Positions 8,282 through 17,259 of a DNA stretch of 40,429 nucleotides are shown one piece after another. Under the pieces are notes generated by a model. That model had not been told where the DNA came from, did no database searches, and was given only the letters and a program-made list of their open reading frames with translations. Location of the stretch: NCBI GenBank assembly GCA_026400535.1, contig JAPLOU010000041.1:1-40429 (forward strand), in the 5' to 3' direction. The position numbers and the translations under genes were made by a program. The DNA is from Hyphomicrobiales bacterium (GTDB lineage Bacteria > Pseudomonadota > Alphaproteobacteria > Rhizobiales > Beijerinckiaceae). Position 1 is the stretch's first letter, and every line of letters begins with the position of its first letter.

Positions 8282-9472
8282 TCACCCCGTCAACGCCTCG
8301 ACGCCCGGCAGCGGCTTGCCTTCCATCCACTCAAGGAAGGCGCCGCCCGCGGTCGAGATGTAGCTGAAGTCGGCACCGACCCCGGCATGGTGCATGGCCG
8401 AGACCGTATCGCCGCCGCCAGCCACAGAGACCAGACGTCCCGCCTTCGTCAGCGCCGCGGCTGCCTTCGCCACAGCCACCGTCGCGGTATCGAACGGCTC
8501 AAGCTCGAAGGCGCCGAACGGGCCGTTCCAGACCAGCGTTCTTGTGGTCTGCAGGCGCGCGATGACCGCCTCGGCTGATCTGGGCCCGGCGTCCAGAATC
8601 ATTTCGTCGGCCTTGATATCCGACACAGGGGCGATCCGATGGCCGGGATTGGCCTTGAACTCCTTCGCCGCCAGCGCATCGACGGGCAAAAGGATGGTGC
8701 AGCCGATCGCCGCCGCCTTGGCCTCGATCTCACGCGCCGTCGCCACCAGATCGCGTTCGCACAACGACTTGCCGACATCGAGCCCGCGTGCGGCCAGAAA
8801 CGTGTTGGCCATGCCGCCGCCGATGACCAGCACATCAACCTTGCTGACGAGATTGCCCAGCAATGCCAGCTTGGTGGAGACCTTCGCGCCGCCGACGATC
8901 GCCATCACCGGGCGCGCGGGCTGGCCGAGCGCCTTGTCCAGCGCGTCCAGTTCAGCCTGCATGGTGCGGCCTGCATAGGCCGGCAGCACATGGGCCAACC
9001 CCTCGGTCGAGGCATGGGCGCGGTGGGCCGCCGAAAAGGCGTCGTTGACATAGACATCGCCAAGGCTGGCCAATGCCGCGACGAAGGCCGCGTCGTTCTT
9101 CTCCTCGCCGGCGTGAAAGCGCGTGTTTTCAAGACACAGGACATCGCCAGGTGCCATGGCGGCCACCGCATCCGTTGCGACGGCGCCAACACAGTCATCC
9201 GCGAAGGCGACAGGCTGGCCCAGGTGACTGGCCAGAACCGCTGCAATCGGCTTCAGGCTGTCCTTCGCCTCACGCCCCTTGGGCCGGCCGAAATGGGCGA
9301 GCAGGATGACCTTGCCGCCCTTCGCCGCGATGTCGCGGATGGTCGGCAAGATGCGGTCGATGCGGGTGGCGTCGGAGACGGCGCCATTCTCGACCGGAAC
9401 ATTGAGGTCGACCCGGACAAGAACGCGCTTGCCCCTCAACTCGGCGCCGTCGAGGGTCTTGAACGAACTCAT
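8282..9472 (-). CDS. pgk: Phosphoglycerate kinase
   Basis: This 396-residue protein is a full-length phosphoglycerate kinase, catalysing transfer of phosphate between 1,3-bisphosphoglycerate and ADP in the cytoplasm. The N-terminal substrate region [11 protein letters not shown] (20-30) and HFGRPKG (about 60-66) are intact. The central [18 protein letters not shown], the GGGMANTFL hinge region and the C-terminal [16 protein letters not shown] nucleotide-binding loop are also present. The start ATG overlaps the stop of the upstream coiled-coil membrane gene by 4 bp (9469-9472), which suggests coupled translation. A gap of about 130 bp separates it from fba. Confidence 0.97.
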   Translation of the reverse strand: MSSFKTLDGAELRGKRVLVRVDLNVPVENGAVSDATRIDRILPTIRDIAAKGGKVILLAHFGRPKGREAKDSLKPIAAVLASHLGQPVAFADDCVGAVATDAVAAMAPGDVLCLENTRFHAGEEKNDAAFVAALASLGDVYVNDAFSAAHRAHASTEGLAHVLPAYAGRTMQAELDALDKALGQPARPVMAIVGGAKVSTKLALLGNLVSKVDVLVIGGGMANTFLAARGLDVGKSLCERDLVATAREIEAKAAAIGCTILLPVDALAAKEFKANPGHRIAPVSDIKADEMILDAGPRSAEAVIARLQTTRTLVWNGPFGAFELEPFDTATVAVAKAAAALTKAGRLVSVAGGGDTVSAMHHAGVGADFSYISTAGGAFLEWMEGKPLPGVEALTG

Positions 9473-9894
9473 CTCGGCAGCAGCCCTGGAATGCCGAACC
9501 TCGTCAAGGCATAGCTCGCGCAGGCGCCGATCAGGGCGGCGACCAGCGTCACCAGAAACAGCGTCACGAGGCCGGGCTTGCGCCGGATGTCGGCCCGCAT
9601 GCGCGCAATATCATCCTTGACCCCCTGCAGGTTCATGTCCTGCGTCGCGCCTTCCAGCCGGATCGTCGCCTTCTCGAGCGCGCTCTCGACGCGCATCATG
9701 CGCTCCTCCGACCGGGCAAACTTCTCCTCGATGCGGGCCGTCTTGTCCTCGACCCGGCTGAGTTGGTCGAGCCGGGGACCCGCCTCGCGCGGGGCGGGCG
9801 CGGCCATGGCCGCCGGGGCGGCCTCGGCCGGCACAGTGATCATGGCCTCCAGTTTCGGTTCGGTCTTGGTGTCGGATTTCGTGGCAGCGGCCAT
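9469..9894 (-). CDS. Small coiled-coil membrane protein of unknown function
   Basis: I do not recognise a named family. The 141-residue protein has an Ala/Pro-rich N-terminus (about 20-40), a charged heptad-like stretch from about 41 to 105 ([20 protein letters not shown] and onward) that should form a coiled coil, and one membrane segment at about 108-131 ([20 protein letters not shown]) near the C-terminus. A tail-anchored or periplasm-facing arrangement is possible. The ATG at 9894 has AGGA nine bases upstream. It lies between gap and pgk and overlaps the pgk start by 4 bp, so it is probably expressed with the glycolytic genes. Confidence 0.7.
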   Translation of the reverse strand: MAAATKSDTKTEPKLEAMITVPAEAAPAAMAAPAPREAGPRLDQLSRVEDKTARIEEKFARSEERMMRVESALEKATIRLEGATQDMNLQGVKDDIARMRADIRRKPGLVTLFLVTLVAALIGACASYALTRFGIPGLLPR

Positions 9895-9979
9895 GGCGGA
9901 TGATCCTGTCAGATGGTTTTAGCTCGACGACCACCATGCGGTCATGATGATGTCATGATGAAGACGCGACGCATTGGCC

Positions 9980-10990
9980 TCAGATCAGCTTTGCCATGGC
10001 AACGGCGGTGTCGTTCATGCGATTCGAGAAGCCCCATTCATTATCATACCACGACAGGACCCTGACCATGCGCTCATCCAGCACCTTGGTCTGGTCGAGC
10101 GCAAAGGTCGACGAGGCGGGAGCATGGTTGAAGTCGATCGAGACATTCGGCTGATCGGTAAAGGCAAGGATGCCCTTGAGCGGACCACGCGACGCCGCCC
10201 TGATGATGGCGTCGTTGACCTTCTCCACAGAGGTCTTCTTCTTGGCCATGAACTTGAAGTCCACGACCGACACGTTCGGTGTCGGCACGCGGATCGAAGT
10301 GCCGTCAAGCCGGCCCTTGAGCTCGGGGATGACGAGGCCGATGGCCTTGGCGGCTCCGGTCGAGGTCGGGATCATCGACATCCCGGCGGCCCGGGCGCGG
10401 TACAGGTCCTTGTGCATCGTGTCGAGCGTCGGCTGGTCGCCGGTGTAGGCGTGGATCGTGGTCATGAAGCCCTTGTCGATGCCGACCGCCTTGTGCAGCA
10501 CGGCGACAACAGGGGCGAGGCAATTGGTGGTGCACGACGCGTTCGAGACGACGAGATGGTCCTTGGTGAGCGCGCCGTCATTGACGCCGAACACGACCGT
10601 CAGATCGGCATTGTCGCAAGGAGCGGAGACCAGCACCCGCTTCGCGCCGGCGGCAAGATGCGCGGCGGCCTTGTCCCGTGTGGTGAAGATGCCGGTGCAT
10701 TCCATCACAATGTCGATCCGCATCTCCTTGTGCGGCAGCTGCGCCGGATCCTTGATGGCGGTGACGCGGATGCGCTTGCCGTTGACAACGATGTGATCGC
10801 CATCGACCTTAACCGCCGCGGGAAAACGGCCATGGACCGAGTCAAAACGCAGCAGATGTGCGTTGGTTTCCACCGGGCCAAGATCGTTGACGCCGACGAC
10901 CTCGATGTCCTTGCGCTTGGACTCGACGATCGCGCGCAGGACATTGCGGCCGATGCGGCCGAAGCCATTGATGAAAACGCGGACGGTCAT
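9980..10990 (-). CDS. gap: Glyceraldehyde-3-phosphate dehydrogenase, type I
   Basis: This 336-residue enzyme oxidises and phosphorylates glyceraldehyde 3-phosphate to 1,3-bisphosphoglycerate. The Rossmann start [14 protein letters not shown] (3-16), an acidic residue after the second strand (VVGVNDLG), and the catalytic motif [12 protein letters not shown] with Cys153 are present. So are the S-loop region [14 protein letters not shown] and the C-terminal [13 protein letters not shown]. The acidic residue at the end of strand two fits NAD rather than NADP preference, but dual-specific Calvin-type enzymes cannot be excluded. The ATG at 10990 has AAGGTG nine bases upstream. It follows tkt by 86 bp. 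Confidence 0.97.
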   Translation of the reverse strand: MTVRVFINGFGRIGRNVLRAIVESKRKDIEVVGVNDLGPVETNAHLLRFDSVHGRFPAAVKVDGDHIVVNGKRIRVTAIKDPAQLPHKEMRIDIVMECTGIFTTRDKAAAHLAAGAKRVLVSAPCDNADLTVVFGVNDGALTKDHLVVSNASCTTNCLAPVVAVLHKAVGIDKGFMTTIHAYTGDQPTLDTMHKDLYRARAAGMSMIPTSTGAAKAIGLVIPELKGRLDGTSIRVPTPNVSVVDFKFMAKKKTSVEKVNDAIIRAASRGPLKGILAFTDQPNVSIDFNHAPASSTFALDQTKVLDERMVRVLSWYDNEWGFSNRMNDTAVAMAKLI

Positions 10991-11076
10991 GGCAGGTCAC
11001 CTTCTCAAACCGGGAGGATGACCGCCTTTTGCCCGAAATCGCGGCAGTTTCAAGCCAAAAGCATCCCGACGGATGA

Positions 11077-13077
11077 TTATTGGATGTGCTTGGCCGTCAC
11101 CGCGTCAGCCACGGCCTCGGGCGTGATGCCAAACAGCCTGTAGAGCTCCTTGTAAGGAGCGCTGGCGCCGAACGTGCTCATGCCGACGAACAGGCCATCG
11201 GCGCCGATCACCGCATCCCAGCCCATGCGGATGCCAGCCTCGACCGCCACCTTGATGCGGGCCTGACCGATGATCTTTGCCCGCGCCTCGGCAGGCTGGC
11301 TCAGGAACAGTTCGAGAGACGGCACGGACACGATGCGGGCGCGGATGCCCTTCTCGGCCAGCATCCTGCGCGAGGCGACGGCGATCTCGATCTCCGAGCC
11401 GGTGGCGAAGATGGTGGCATGGGCCCTGCCGCCCTCGGCGCCGAGCAGTTCGTACGCGCCAGTGGCGCACAGATTGGCGCGGGTCGCCTCACGCCGGACC
11501 GGCGTCAGGTTCTGCCGCGTCAGCGCCAGCACGGTCGGCCCGTCCGTCCGCTCCAGCGCCAGCTGCCAGCATTCGGCGGTTTCCATGGCGTCGGCAGGAC
11601 GCAATGTGCGCAGGTTGGGAATCGCGCGCAGCGCCGCCAAATGCTCGACCGGCTGGTGGGTCGGTCCATCCTCGCCAAGGCCGATCGAGTCATGCGTCAT
11701 GACATAGATCACCGGCTGGTTCATCAGCGCCGCAAGCCGGATGGCCGGGCGGCAGTAGTCGGTGAAGACCATGAAGGTGGCGCCGGCCGGCCTGAAGCCG
11801 CCATGCAGCGCGATCCCGTTCATCGCCGCGGCCATGCCATGTTCGCGGATGCCATAATGGACATAGCGACCCTTGGGATTCCTGGCCGTGAACGGCTCCG
11901 CCGTCTTCATCTTGGTGTTGTTGGACGGCGTGAGATCAGCCGAGCCGAGAAGCAGTTCCGGCATCACCGGCGTGATCGCCTCGAGCGCCATTTCGGATGC
12001 CTTGCGCGTGGCGATCGTGGGCGGATTGGCGACCAGCGCGGCCTTGTGGCTGCTCAGGGCCTTGCCCAGCTTCGGCGGCAACTGATGACCGAGACGACGG
12101 TTGAACTCATCCCGCTTGCGGGGGCTGAGCCGCGCGAAGGCCTCAGCCCAGGCCAAACGCGATGGGGCGCCCCGGGCGCCGATCGCCCGCCAGGCCTTCA
12201 GCGCCTCCGCGGGGACATCGAACGGGGTCGGGCTGAGGCCGAGCCTGGCCTTGGCGCCAGCCAGCTCATCGGCGCCGAGCGGCTCGCCATGGGCCTTTGA
12301 GGTGCCGGCCCGCTTCGGTGCGCCATAGCCGATGATGGTCTTGCAGGCGATCAGCGATGGCTTTGCCGACGCCTTGGCGCGGTTGATCGCTGCCAGAATC
12401 GCGGCCGGATCATGACCATCGACGCGCTCGGCGCGCCAGCCGGCGGACTGGAAGCGCTTGATCTGGTCGACCGAGTCCGCGATCGAGAGCGGGCCGTCGA
12501 TCGAAATGCCGTTGTCGTCGAACAGGACAATCAGCCTGTTCAGCTTCTGGTGGCCCGCAAGAGCGATCGCCTCCTGCGAGATGCCTTCCATCAGGTCGCC
12601 GTCCGATGCCAGCACATAGGTGTGGTGGTTGACCACCGCCTTGCCGAACTCGGCCGCCAGCATGCGCTCGGCCATGGCCATGCCGACCGCCGTGGCGATG
12701 CCCTGCCCGAGCGGACCGGTGGTCATTTCGACGCCGCGGGTATGGTGAACCTCAGGATGGCCGGGCGTCCTGGAGTGAAGCTGGCGGAAGCGCTTGATCT
12801 CGTCCAGGGTCATGCCGGGCGTACCGGTCAGGTAGAGCAGCGCATAAACCAGCATCGACCCATGCCCCGCCGAGAGCACGAAGCGGTCGCGATCCGGCCA
12901 CTCGGGCTGGGCGGCGTCGAACTTCAGCGCATGGCTGAACAGGACCGTCGCCACGTCGGCGGCCCCCATCGGCAGGCCAGGATGGCCAGACTTGGCCTGC
13001 TCCACCGCATCCATCGCCAGGGTCCGGATGGCGTTGGCAAGCAGGGCATGATGCTTGGCGTCGATGGTCGGCAGCAT
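11077..13077 (-). CDS. tkt: Transketolase
   Basis: This 666-residue thiamine-diphosphate enzyme transfers two-carbon units between sugar phosphates in the pentose phosphate pathway, and in the Calvin cycle where present. Seen in order: [30 protein letters not shown], the ThDP/Mg motif [13 protein letters not shown], the central [17 protein letters not shown], and [20 protein letters not shown] in the pyrimidine domain. The open frame starts at a GTG (13110), but ATG 13077 fits the family start ([25 protein letters not shown]). It is the first gene of the minus-strand glycolytic run, with a promoter-like sequence 65-94 bp upstream, and is divergent from DUF4164-zapA. Confidence 0.96.
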   Translation of the reverse strand: MLPTIDAKHHALLANAIRTLAMDAVEQAKSGHPGLPMGAADVATVLFSHALKFDAAQPEWPDRDRFVLSAGHGSMLVYALLYLTGTPGMTLDEIKRFRQLHSRTPGHPEVHHTRGVEMTTGPLGQGIATAVGMAMAERMLAAEFGKAVVNHHTYVLASDGDLMEGISQEAIALAGHQKLNRLIVLFDDNGISIDGPLSIADSVDQIKRFQSAGWRAERVDGHDPAAILAAINRAKASAKPSLIACKTIIGYGAPKRAGTSKAHGEPLGADELAGAKARLGLSPTPFDVPAEALKAWRAIGARGAPSRLAWAEAFARLSPRKRDEFNRRLGHQLPPKLGKALSSHKAALVANPPTIATRKASEMALEAITPVMPELLLGSADLTPSNNTKMKTAEPFTARNPKGRYVHYGIREHGMAAAMNGIALHGGFRPAGATFMVFTDYCRPAIRLAALMNQPVIYVMTHDSIGLGEDGPTHQPVEHLAALRAIPNLRTLRPADAMETAECWQLALERTDGPTVLALTRQNLTPVRREATRANLCATGAYELLGAEGGRAHATIFATGSEIEIAVASRRMLAEKGIRARIVSVPSLELFLSQPAEARAKIIGQARIKVAVEAGIRMGWDAVIGADGLFVGMSTFGASAPYKELYRLFGITPEAVADAVTAKHIQ

Positions 13078-13141
13078 GGCGGATCTCTTTCGGCGGGACG
13101 GGCGGCGCACGCCACAGGGCGCAGCGCTCGCTTCAGCACGG

Positions 13142-13171
13142 TCGATAGGCCGCGAGCCGGCATGGAGTCAA
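13142..13171 (-). promoter_or_regulatory. Predicted housekeeping-type promoter for tkt
   Basis: On the minus strand, TTGACT (13171-13166) is followed after 18 bp by TATCGA (13147-13142). The -35 box matches 5 of 6 consensus bases; the -10 box is weaker but resembles those in front of rplU and the tRNA in this window. A transcript would start about 60 bases before the tkt ATG and could carry the gap-pgk-fba genes. The position in the divergent gap supports it; no experimental evidence is available. Confidence 0.5.
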
Positions 13172-13301
13172 TTCTGGCCGGCTCCGGCGCGGTGTCTCGG
13201 CCCGCGCAATGCCACTGGCAATCGCCTGAGCGCACGTTAAGCTGCCGAATCGCGGCTGGAGAACGGCCTTTGAGACCAGAAAGGCAGCCTGGAGTGAGCC
13301 G

Positions 13302-13604
13302 ATGAGCACAGTCTCGCTTGAAGCAGCGCTGAAGCGTCTCGAAGGGGCCTTGGGTCAGCTCGAAACAGCTGCGCAGCGCAAGCTCGACCTCGAACGCCGC
13401 AGGGGCGATCTCGAAACCGAACTGGCCATCATGCAGGATGATCGCTCGCGGCTGGCGACCGACCTCGACGGAGCGCTGTCCCGGCTCAAGCAGGTCGAAA
13501 GTGCGGCGGGGGATGCCGTGATGCGGCTGGACCGCGCCATGTTGGCCATCGGCTCGGCCATAGGCGACGCGCCGCCCGGTCCGCCGCGCAACGGAGGTCA
13601 TTGA
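13302..13604 (+). CDS. DUF4164 small coiled-coil protein
   Basis: This 100-residue protein fits DUF4164, a family of small alphaproteobacterial proteins that usually sits directly before zapA. Nearly the whole chain (about 5-85) is a heptad-like coiled coil rich in Leu, Glu and Arg (LKRLEGALGQLETAAQRKLD, ELAIMQDDRSRLATDLDGAL). The C-terminal tail is Gly/Pro-rich. GGAG lies about eight bases before ATG 13302. Only one base separates its stop from the zapA start, so the two form an operon. A helper role in ZapA/FtsZ assembly is plausible from context only. Confidence 0.85.
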   Translation: MSTVSLEAALKRLEGALGQLETAAQRKLDLERRRGDLETELAIMQDDRSRLATDLDGALSRLKQVESAAGDAVMRLDRAMLAIGSAIGDAPPGPPRNGGH

Positions 13605-13605
13605 G

Positions 13606-13974
13606 ATGGGGCAGGTCACGGTCACGATTGCCGGCAAGCTCTACCGGATGTCCTGCGGCGACGGTGAGGAGGCGCATCTGGAAGCCCTCGCCGCGCTCTA
13701 CGATTCACGCATCGAGGACATGCGCAAGGGTCTTGGCGAACTGGGTGACATGCGGCTTCACGTCATGGCGGCGCTGACGCTGGCCGACGAGATGTCCGAG
13801 ATGAAGGGCAGGGTCGAACGCATGGAGCAGCAGCTTGAGGCGCTCAGGGGCGATGCCGGCTCCGCCGAAACGCGAGCCGAACAGACCGAACGGCTCGCGG
13901 CGGCCGCCATCGTGCAGGCCGCAGAGCGGATCGAACGGATTGCGCGCGCGATCAGCCCCCAGCCGGCGCTCTAG
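13606..13974 (+). CDS. zapA: Cell division protein ZapA
   Basis: This 122-residue protein binds FtsZ and promotes Z-ring bundling. The N-terminal globular part is typical: VTVTIAGKLYRMSCGDGEEAHLEALA (4-29), followed by a long helix that forms the tetramer coiled coil (about 40-95) and an Ala-rich C-terminal helix. It starts one base after the DUF4164 stop and depends on that gene's transcript. In many proteobacteria zapA is followed by the 6S RNA gene and a folate cyclo-ligase gene. Here it is followed at once by a convergent lyase gene, with no space for 6S RNA. Confidence 0.93.
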   Translation: MGQVTVTIAGKLYRMSCGDGEEAHLEALAALYDSRIEDMRKGLGELGDMRLHVMAALTLADEMSEMKGRVERMEQQLEALRGDAGSAETRAEQTERLAAAAIVQAAERIERIARAISPQPAL

Positions 13975-13976
13975 CA

Positions 13977-14855
13977 TCAGCGCATCTTGATCGCGGCGTC
14001 GAGCGCAACGACGCGTTCGGCCATCGCGGCATGCAGCCGCTCGACCATCCAGCCATCGAGCGCGATCGCACCCTTGTCACGGTTCTCGGGCCTATCGAAG
14101 GCGGCAATGATCTCACGGGCCCTTGCGAGCTCGTCTTGCGTCGGTGAGAAGACCTGGTTGACGATATCGGTCTGCGCTGGATGGCTCAGCGTCTTGCCGT
14201 CAAAGCCCATGTCACGCCCCTGGATGGCTTCCGCGCGCAGCCCGTCAAGATCCTTGAAATCGTTGAAGACACCGTCAAGGATTGTGATCCGGTGGGCCCG
14301 CGCCGCCGCCAGCGCTGTGGCGAACCAGGGCAGCATCGGCGCACGGCCGGGCACGACGCGGGCCAGCGTCTCCTTGGCAAGGTCGTTGGCGCCAATGACG
14401 AAGGCGCCAAGGCGCGTCAGGGGGTCAGCCGCGCAGGCCGCCAGCGCCTCGGCCCGCAGGATGGCGAAGGCCGTCTCGATCATGGCCCAGACCCTGAGAC
14501 GGTCCGGGGCGCCCGCCAGCCTCAGACCCTCACCGATCATGCGCAGGGTCTGGGGCCGCGACACTTTAGGGATCAGCACGGCATCCGCGCCCGACAGCGC
14601 CACCGCAGCCAGATCGGCGTCGAACCAGGGTCCGTCAGGGCTGTTGGTCCGGATCACCAGTTCGCGATGCCCGAAGCCGCCGGCCGTGATCGCGGCGACG
14701 GCCTGCGCCCGCGCCAGCTGCTTCATCTCCGGCGCCACCGCATCCTCAAGATCAAGAATGATGACATCGGCGTCGATCTGGCGGGCCTTCTCGATTGCGC
14801 GCGCATTGGAGGCCGGCAGATAAAGTGCGCTGCGGCGCGGACGGATGGGGGCCAT
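13977..14855 (-). CDS. HpcH/HpaI-fold CoA-ester lyase (CitE-like)
   Basis: This 292-residue protein belongs to the CitE / malyl-CoA lyase group of the HpcH/HpaI aldolases. Seen: RSALYLPASNARAIEKA (8-24), the metal-site motif IILDLEDAVAPEMK, the RTNSPDGPWFDADL loop, AMIETAFAIL with its acidic ligand, GANDLAKE, and the C-terminal GFDGKTLSHPAQTDIVN. Members cleave or form C-C bonds of 3-hydroxyacyl-CoA esters such as malyl-, citramalyl- or methylmalyl-CoA, with Mg. The substrate cannot be set from sequence, and no serine-cycle or ethylmalonyl-CoA genes lie nearby. It ends 3 bp from the convergent zapA stop and starts divergently from the DUF429 gene. Confidence 0.87.
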   Translation of the reverse strand: MAPIRPRRSALYLPASNARAIEKARQIDADVIILDLEDAVAPEMKQLARAQAVAAITAGGFGHRELVIRTNSPDGPWFDADLAAVALSGADAVLIPKVSRPQTLRMIGEGLRLAGAPDRLRVWAMIETAFAILRAEALAACAADPLTRLGAFVIGANDLAKETLARVVPGRAPMLPWFATALAAARAHRITILDGVFNDFKDLDGLRAEAIQGRDMGFDGKTLSHPAQTDIVNQVFSPTQDELARAREIIAAFDRPENRDKGAIALDGWMVERLHAAMAERVVALDAAIKMR

Positions 14856-14939
14856 CGATCATGTTCCGGATTGAAGCAGCAGCAAGCTTGTCATCAGGGA
14901 GACCACGATGCAATTGACCTTGATGACTGGGGGGCGCGC

Positions 14940-15691
14940 ATGGCCTGGATCGCGGGTGTCGATGGTTGCAAAAACGGATGGGTCGTGCGCTGGCGCGCCG
15001 CCATGATATCAGCCAGCCCGGCATCCACGGTGTGGCGCGGTTCGCCGATATCGTCGCTCTGGTGGCTGACCTCGGCGTGATCGCGGTCGACATGCCCATC
15101 GGCCTGCCCGAAACGATCGAAGGGCCGGGGCGGGCGCCGGAGCGGCTGGTGCGCCCGCTGCTCGGCCAACGCCAGTCCACGATGTTCTCGATCCCGGCCC
15201 GTGCGGCGGTCTATGCGCCGGACTATGCCAGCGCCTGCACCGAAGCCGCCGCACGCTCCGAACCGTCGCGGAAGGTCTCGAAGCAGGGGTTCATGATCTT
15301 CCCGAAAATCCGCGAGATCGACATCTGCCTGCGTACCGATCCTGCTCTCGCGGGCCGGGTCTTCGAAAGCCACCCCGAGGTGGCCTTCGTCGCCATGAAT
15401 CATGGCGCTGCGCTGACTGAGCCGAAGAAGATCAAGGGCAGGCCCTCGCCCGACGGCATGGCGCTGCGCCGCCGCCTGCTGGCCAACGCCGGTGTCGGTG
15501 CGGAGGCGCTCGCCATGACGCCGCCCCGGGGCGCTGCCGAGGACGATCTGCTGGATGCCCTCGCCTGCCTCGTCACGGCCAATGCCATCGCCAACGGGCT
15601 GGCCCAGTCATGGCCGACGCCGCCCATGCGCGATGCGCATGACATGCCGATTGCGATCTGGGCGCCGAAGCTCCAGAAACGCTGTCCGTAA
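14940..15691 (+). pseudogene. DUF429 family protein, broken by a frameshift near its start
   Basis: Two pieces of one DUF429 protein lie in different frames. The N-terminal signature MAWIAGVDGCKNGWVVRWRA is read from ATG 14940, and that frame stops at 15080. The rest, HGVARFADIVALVADLGVIAVDMPIGLPE and onward to the C-terminus, is read in the -1 frame from about 15002 to 15691. The switch must fall near 14995-15015, as if one base were lost. The second frame has only TTG 14966 or ATG 14978 as internal starts, with no good ribosome-binding site. It would then lack the conserved GVDGC strand of this RNase H-like fold. Function of the family is poorly known. A sequencing error could give the same picture. 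The gene is followed 15 bp later by the PLP enzyme. Confidence 0.8.
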
Positions 15692-15706
15692 CCGGATGCC
15701 CCGCCC

Positions 15707-16657
15707 ATGCCAGCTTCTCCCGTCTCACGCGCCGACATCGAGGCCGCCTCAGCCCGCATTGCAGGGCATGTCCGCGTCACGCCAGTTCTGGAATTGTCCC
15801 GCGGAGCCCTTGGCGGCGACTGGATTCCGGTGTTCAAGCTCGAACTGCTGCAGCATGCCGGATCGTTCAAGTCGCGCGGCGCGTTCAACAGCCTGACCTC
15901 GCTCACCATTCCACCGGCAGGCGTCTCGGCGGCATCGGGCGGCAATCATGGCGCCGCCGTCGCCTTCGCGGCGCGCAAGCTGGGACACAAGGCCCGCATT
16001 TTCGTGCCCGAGATTTCGCCCGCCGCGAAGGTCGACACCATCCGGCGCTTCGGCGCGGAGGTCGTGATCGGCGGCGCGCAATATGACGACGCGCAAGCCG
16101 CCTGCGACGCCTATGTCGCCGCCAGCGGCGCGCTGAAGATCCATCCGTTCTCCGCAACAGCCACGATCGCCGGCCAGGGCACACTGGCGCGCGAGTGGGA
16201 ACAGCAGGCAAAAGTGGACTGCGCCCTGATCGCGGTCGGCGGCGGTGGCCTGATTTCTGGCGCGGCGGCCTGGTGGGCTGGCCAGCCGACACGGGTGATC
16301 GGCGTCGAGCCGGAAGGTTCGCGCGCACTGCAGGCTGCGCTGATGGCGGGCGGCCCGACCGAGGTGACGGTCAGGTCGATCGCCGCCGATTCGCTCGGCG
16401 CGCGCAATGTCGGCCAATTGGTGCACGACGTCTGCGCAGGCCATGTCGACCATGTCGCGCTGGTGCCCGACGAGGCCATCACGCTGGCGCAGAAGACCCT
16501 GTGGCGCGACTTCCGCATCGCATCCGAGCCCGGCGGCGCCGCAGCCTTCGCCGCCATCCTGTGCGGCGCCTACACACCGTCGCCCGGCGAGCGCGTCGGC
16601 ATCCTGCTCTGCGGCGGCAATGTCGATCTTGGCAAGCTGGCGCAGATCGCGGCATGA
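15707..16657 (+). CDS. PLP-dependent threonine/serine dehydratase family protein
   Basis: This 316-residue fold-type II PLP enzyme resembles threonine dehydratase and serine racemase. The Schiff-base lysine is K55 in HAGSFKSRGAFN. The phosphate-adjacent SGGNHGAAVAFAAR loop lies at about 77-91 and the Gly-rich PLP phosphate site AVGGGGLISGAA at about 180. The C-terminal LLCGGNVDLGKL is typical. There is no C-terminal ACT domain, so it is a catabolic type or a racemase rather than the feedback-regulated biosynthetic IlvA. Substrate choice (threonine, serine, threo-hydroxyaspartate) cannot be fixed. Its stop overlaps the NUDIX start (ATGA, 16654-16657). Confidence 0.88.
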   Translation: MPASPVSRADIEAASARIAGHVRVTPVLELSRGALGGDWIPVFKLELLQHAGSFKSRGAFNSLTSLTIPPAGVSAASGGNHGAAVAFAARKLGHKARIFVPEISPAAKVDTIRRFGAEVVIGGAQYDDAQAACDAYVAASGALKIHPFSATATIAGQGTLAREWEQQAKVDCALIAVGGGGLISGAAAWWAGQPTRVIGVEPEGSRALQAALMAGGPTEVTVRSIAADSLGARNVGQLVHDVCAGHVDHVALVPDEAITLAQKTLWRDFRIASEPGGAAAFAAILCGAYTPSPGERVGILLCGGNVDLGKLAQIAA

Positions 16658-17175
16658 ACCATCCCGGCAACCGCTATCCCGAGCGTCACACGGCCCGGTT
16701 GGTCATTCTCGATCCTGCCGACCGGATCCTGCTGATCCAGTACAAGGCAACGACCGAGGAATCGGTTGTCCATCCCGGCCTGAAGAACTTCTGGTTCACA
16801 CCCGGCGGTGGGATCGAGCCGGGCGAGACCGCCGAGCAGGCTGCCCTGCGCGAGATGGACGAGGAGGTCGGGCTGACCGGCCTGCCATTGCTCGGTGAAG
16901 TGGCGCGCCGCACCGCCATCAATGATCTGTTCACCCGCGCCGCCCTGTGCCACGAGCGCTATTTCCTCGTGCGCGCAGCGTCCGCGGCCTTCAACACCGC
17001 GCGTCTGGCCGAAACCGACCTCGACGAGGTGCTCGATGTGCGCTGGTGGCGCCCCGATGATCTCGCCGCCAGCGCCGAAGTCCTGATCCCTGCCGCGATC
17101 CTGACGCTGACACGCAGTGTCATCGCACACGGCCCCCCCCGCGAGCCGTTCGATCTCGGCCACCCCGCCGGTTGA
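16654..17175 (+). CDS. NUDIX hydrolase
   Basis: This 173-residue protein has a complete Nudix box at about residues 51-74: GGGIEPGETAEQAALREMDE followed by EVGL, with the RE..EE.G metal ligands in place. Such enzymes hydrolyse nucleoside diphosphates linked to another group; the substrate is not predictable here. The start ATG 16654 overlaps the PLP-enzyme stop by 4 bp; the frame is open further upstream, but that part is a shadow of the PLP gene. A run of eight C (17133-17140) lies in the last 15 codons. Translation coupling with the preceding gene is likely. Confidence 0.88.
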   Translation: MNHPGNRYPERHTARLVILDPADRILLIQYKATTEESVVHPGLKNFWFTPGGGIEPGETAEQAALREMDEEVGLTGLPLLGEVARRTAINDLFTRAALCHERYFLVRAASAAFNTARLAETDLDEVLDVRWWRPDDLAASAEVLIPAAILTLTRSVIAHGPPREPFDLGHPAG

Positions 17176-17259
17176 CTTCGCGCCCTGATCGGGTAGGTGC
17201 GGGGCGCATCACCGTGATCCGCCTGCCCCGGGCGGGCCCTCCCCGGCGGAGATCATCGC

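Noticed and set aside
7067..13077. A Calvin-cycle (cbb) operon
   Set aside because: The tkt-gap-pgk-fba set is equally normal for glycolysis and gluconeogenesis in alphaproteobacteria. No Rubisco, phosphoribulokinase or CbbR gene is present in the window.
13975..13976. 6S RNA gene after zapA
   Set aside because: zapA is often followed by ssrS, but here the convergent lyase gene ends 3 bp after the zapA stop, so there is no room.
14970..14975. Programmed -1 frameshift at the AAAAAC run in the DUF429 gene
   Set aside because: Conserved residues (NGWVV) continue in the original frame after the run, so the switch must happen later, where no slippery site is seen.
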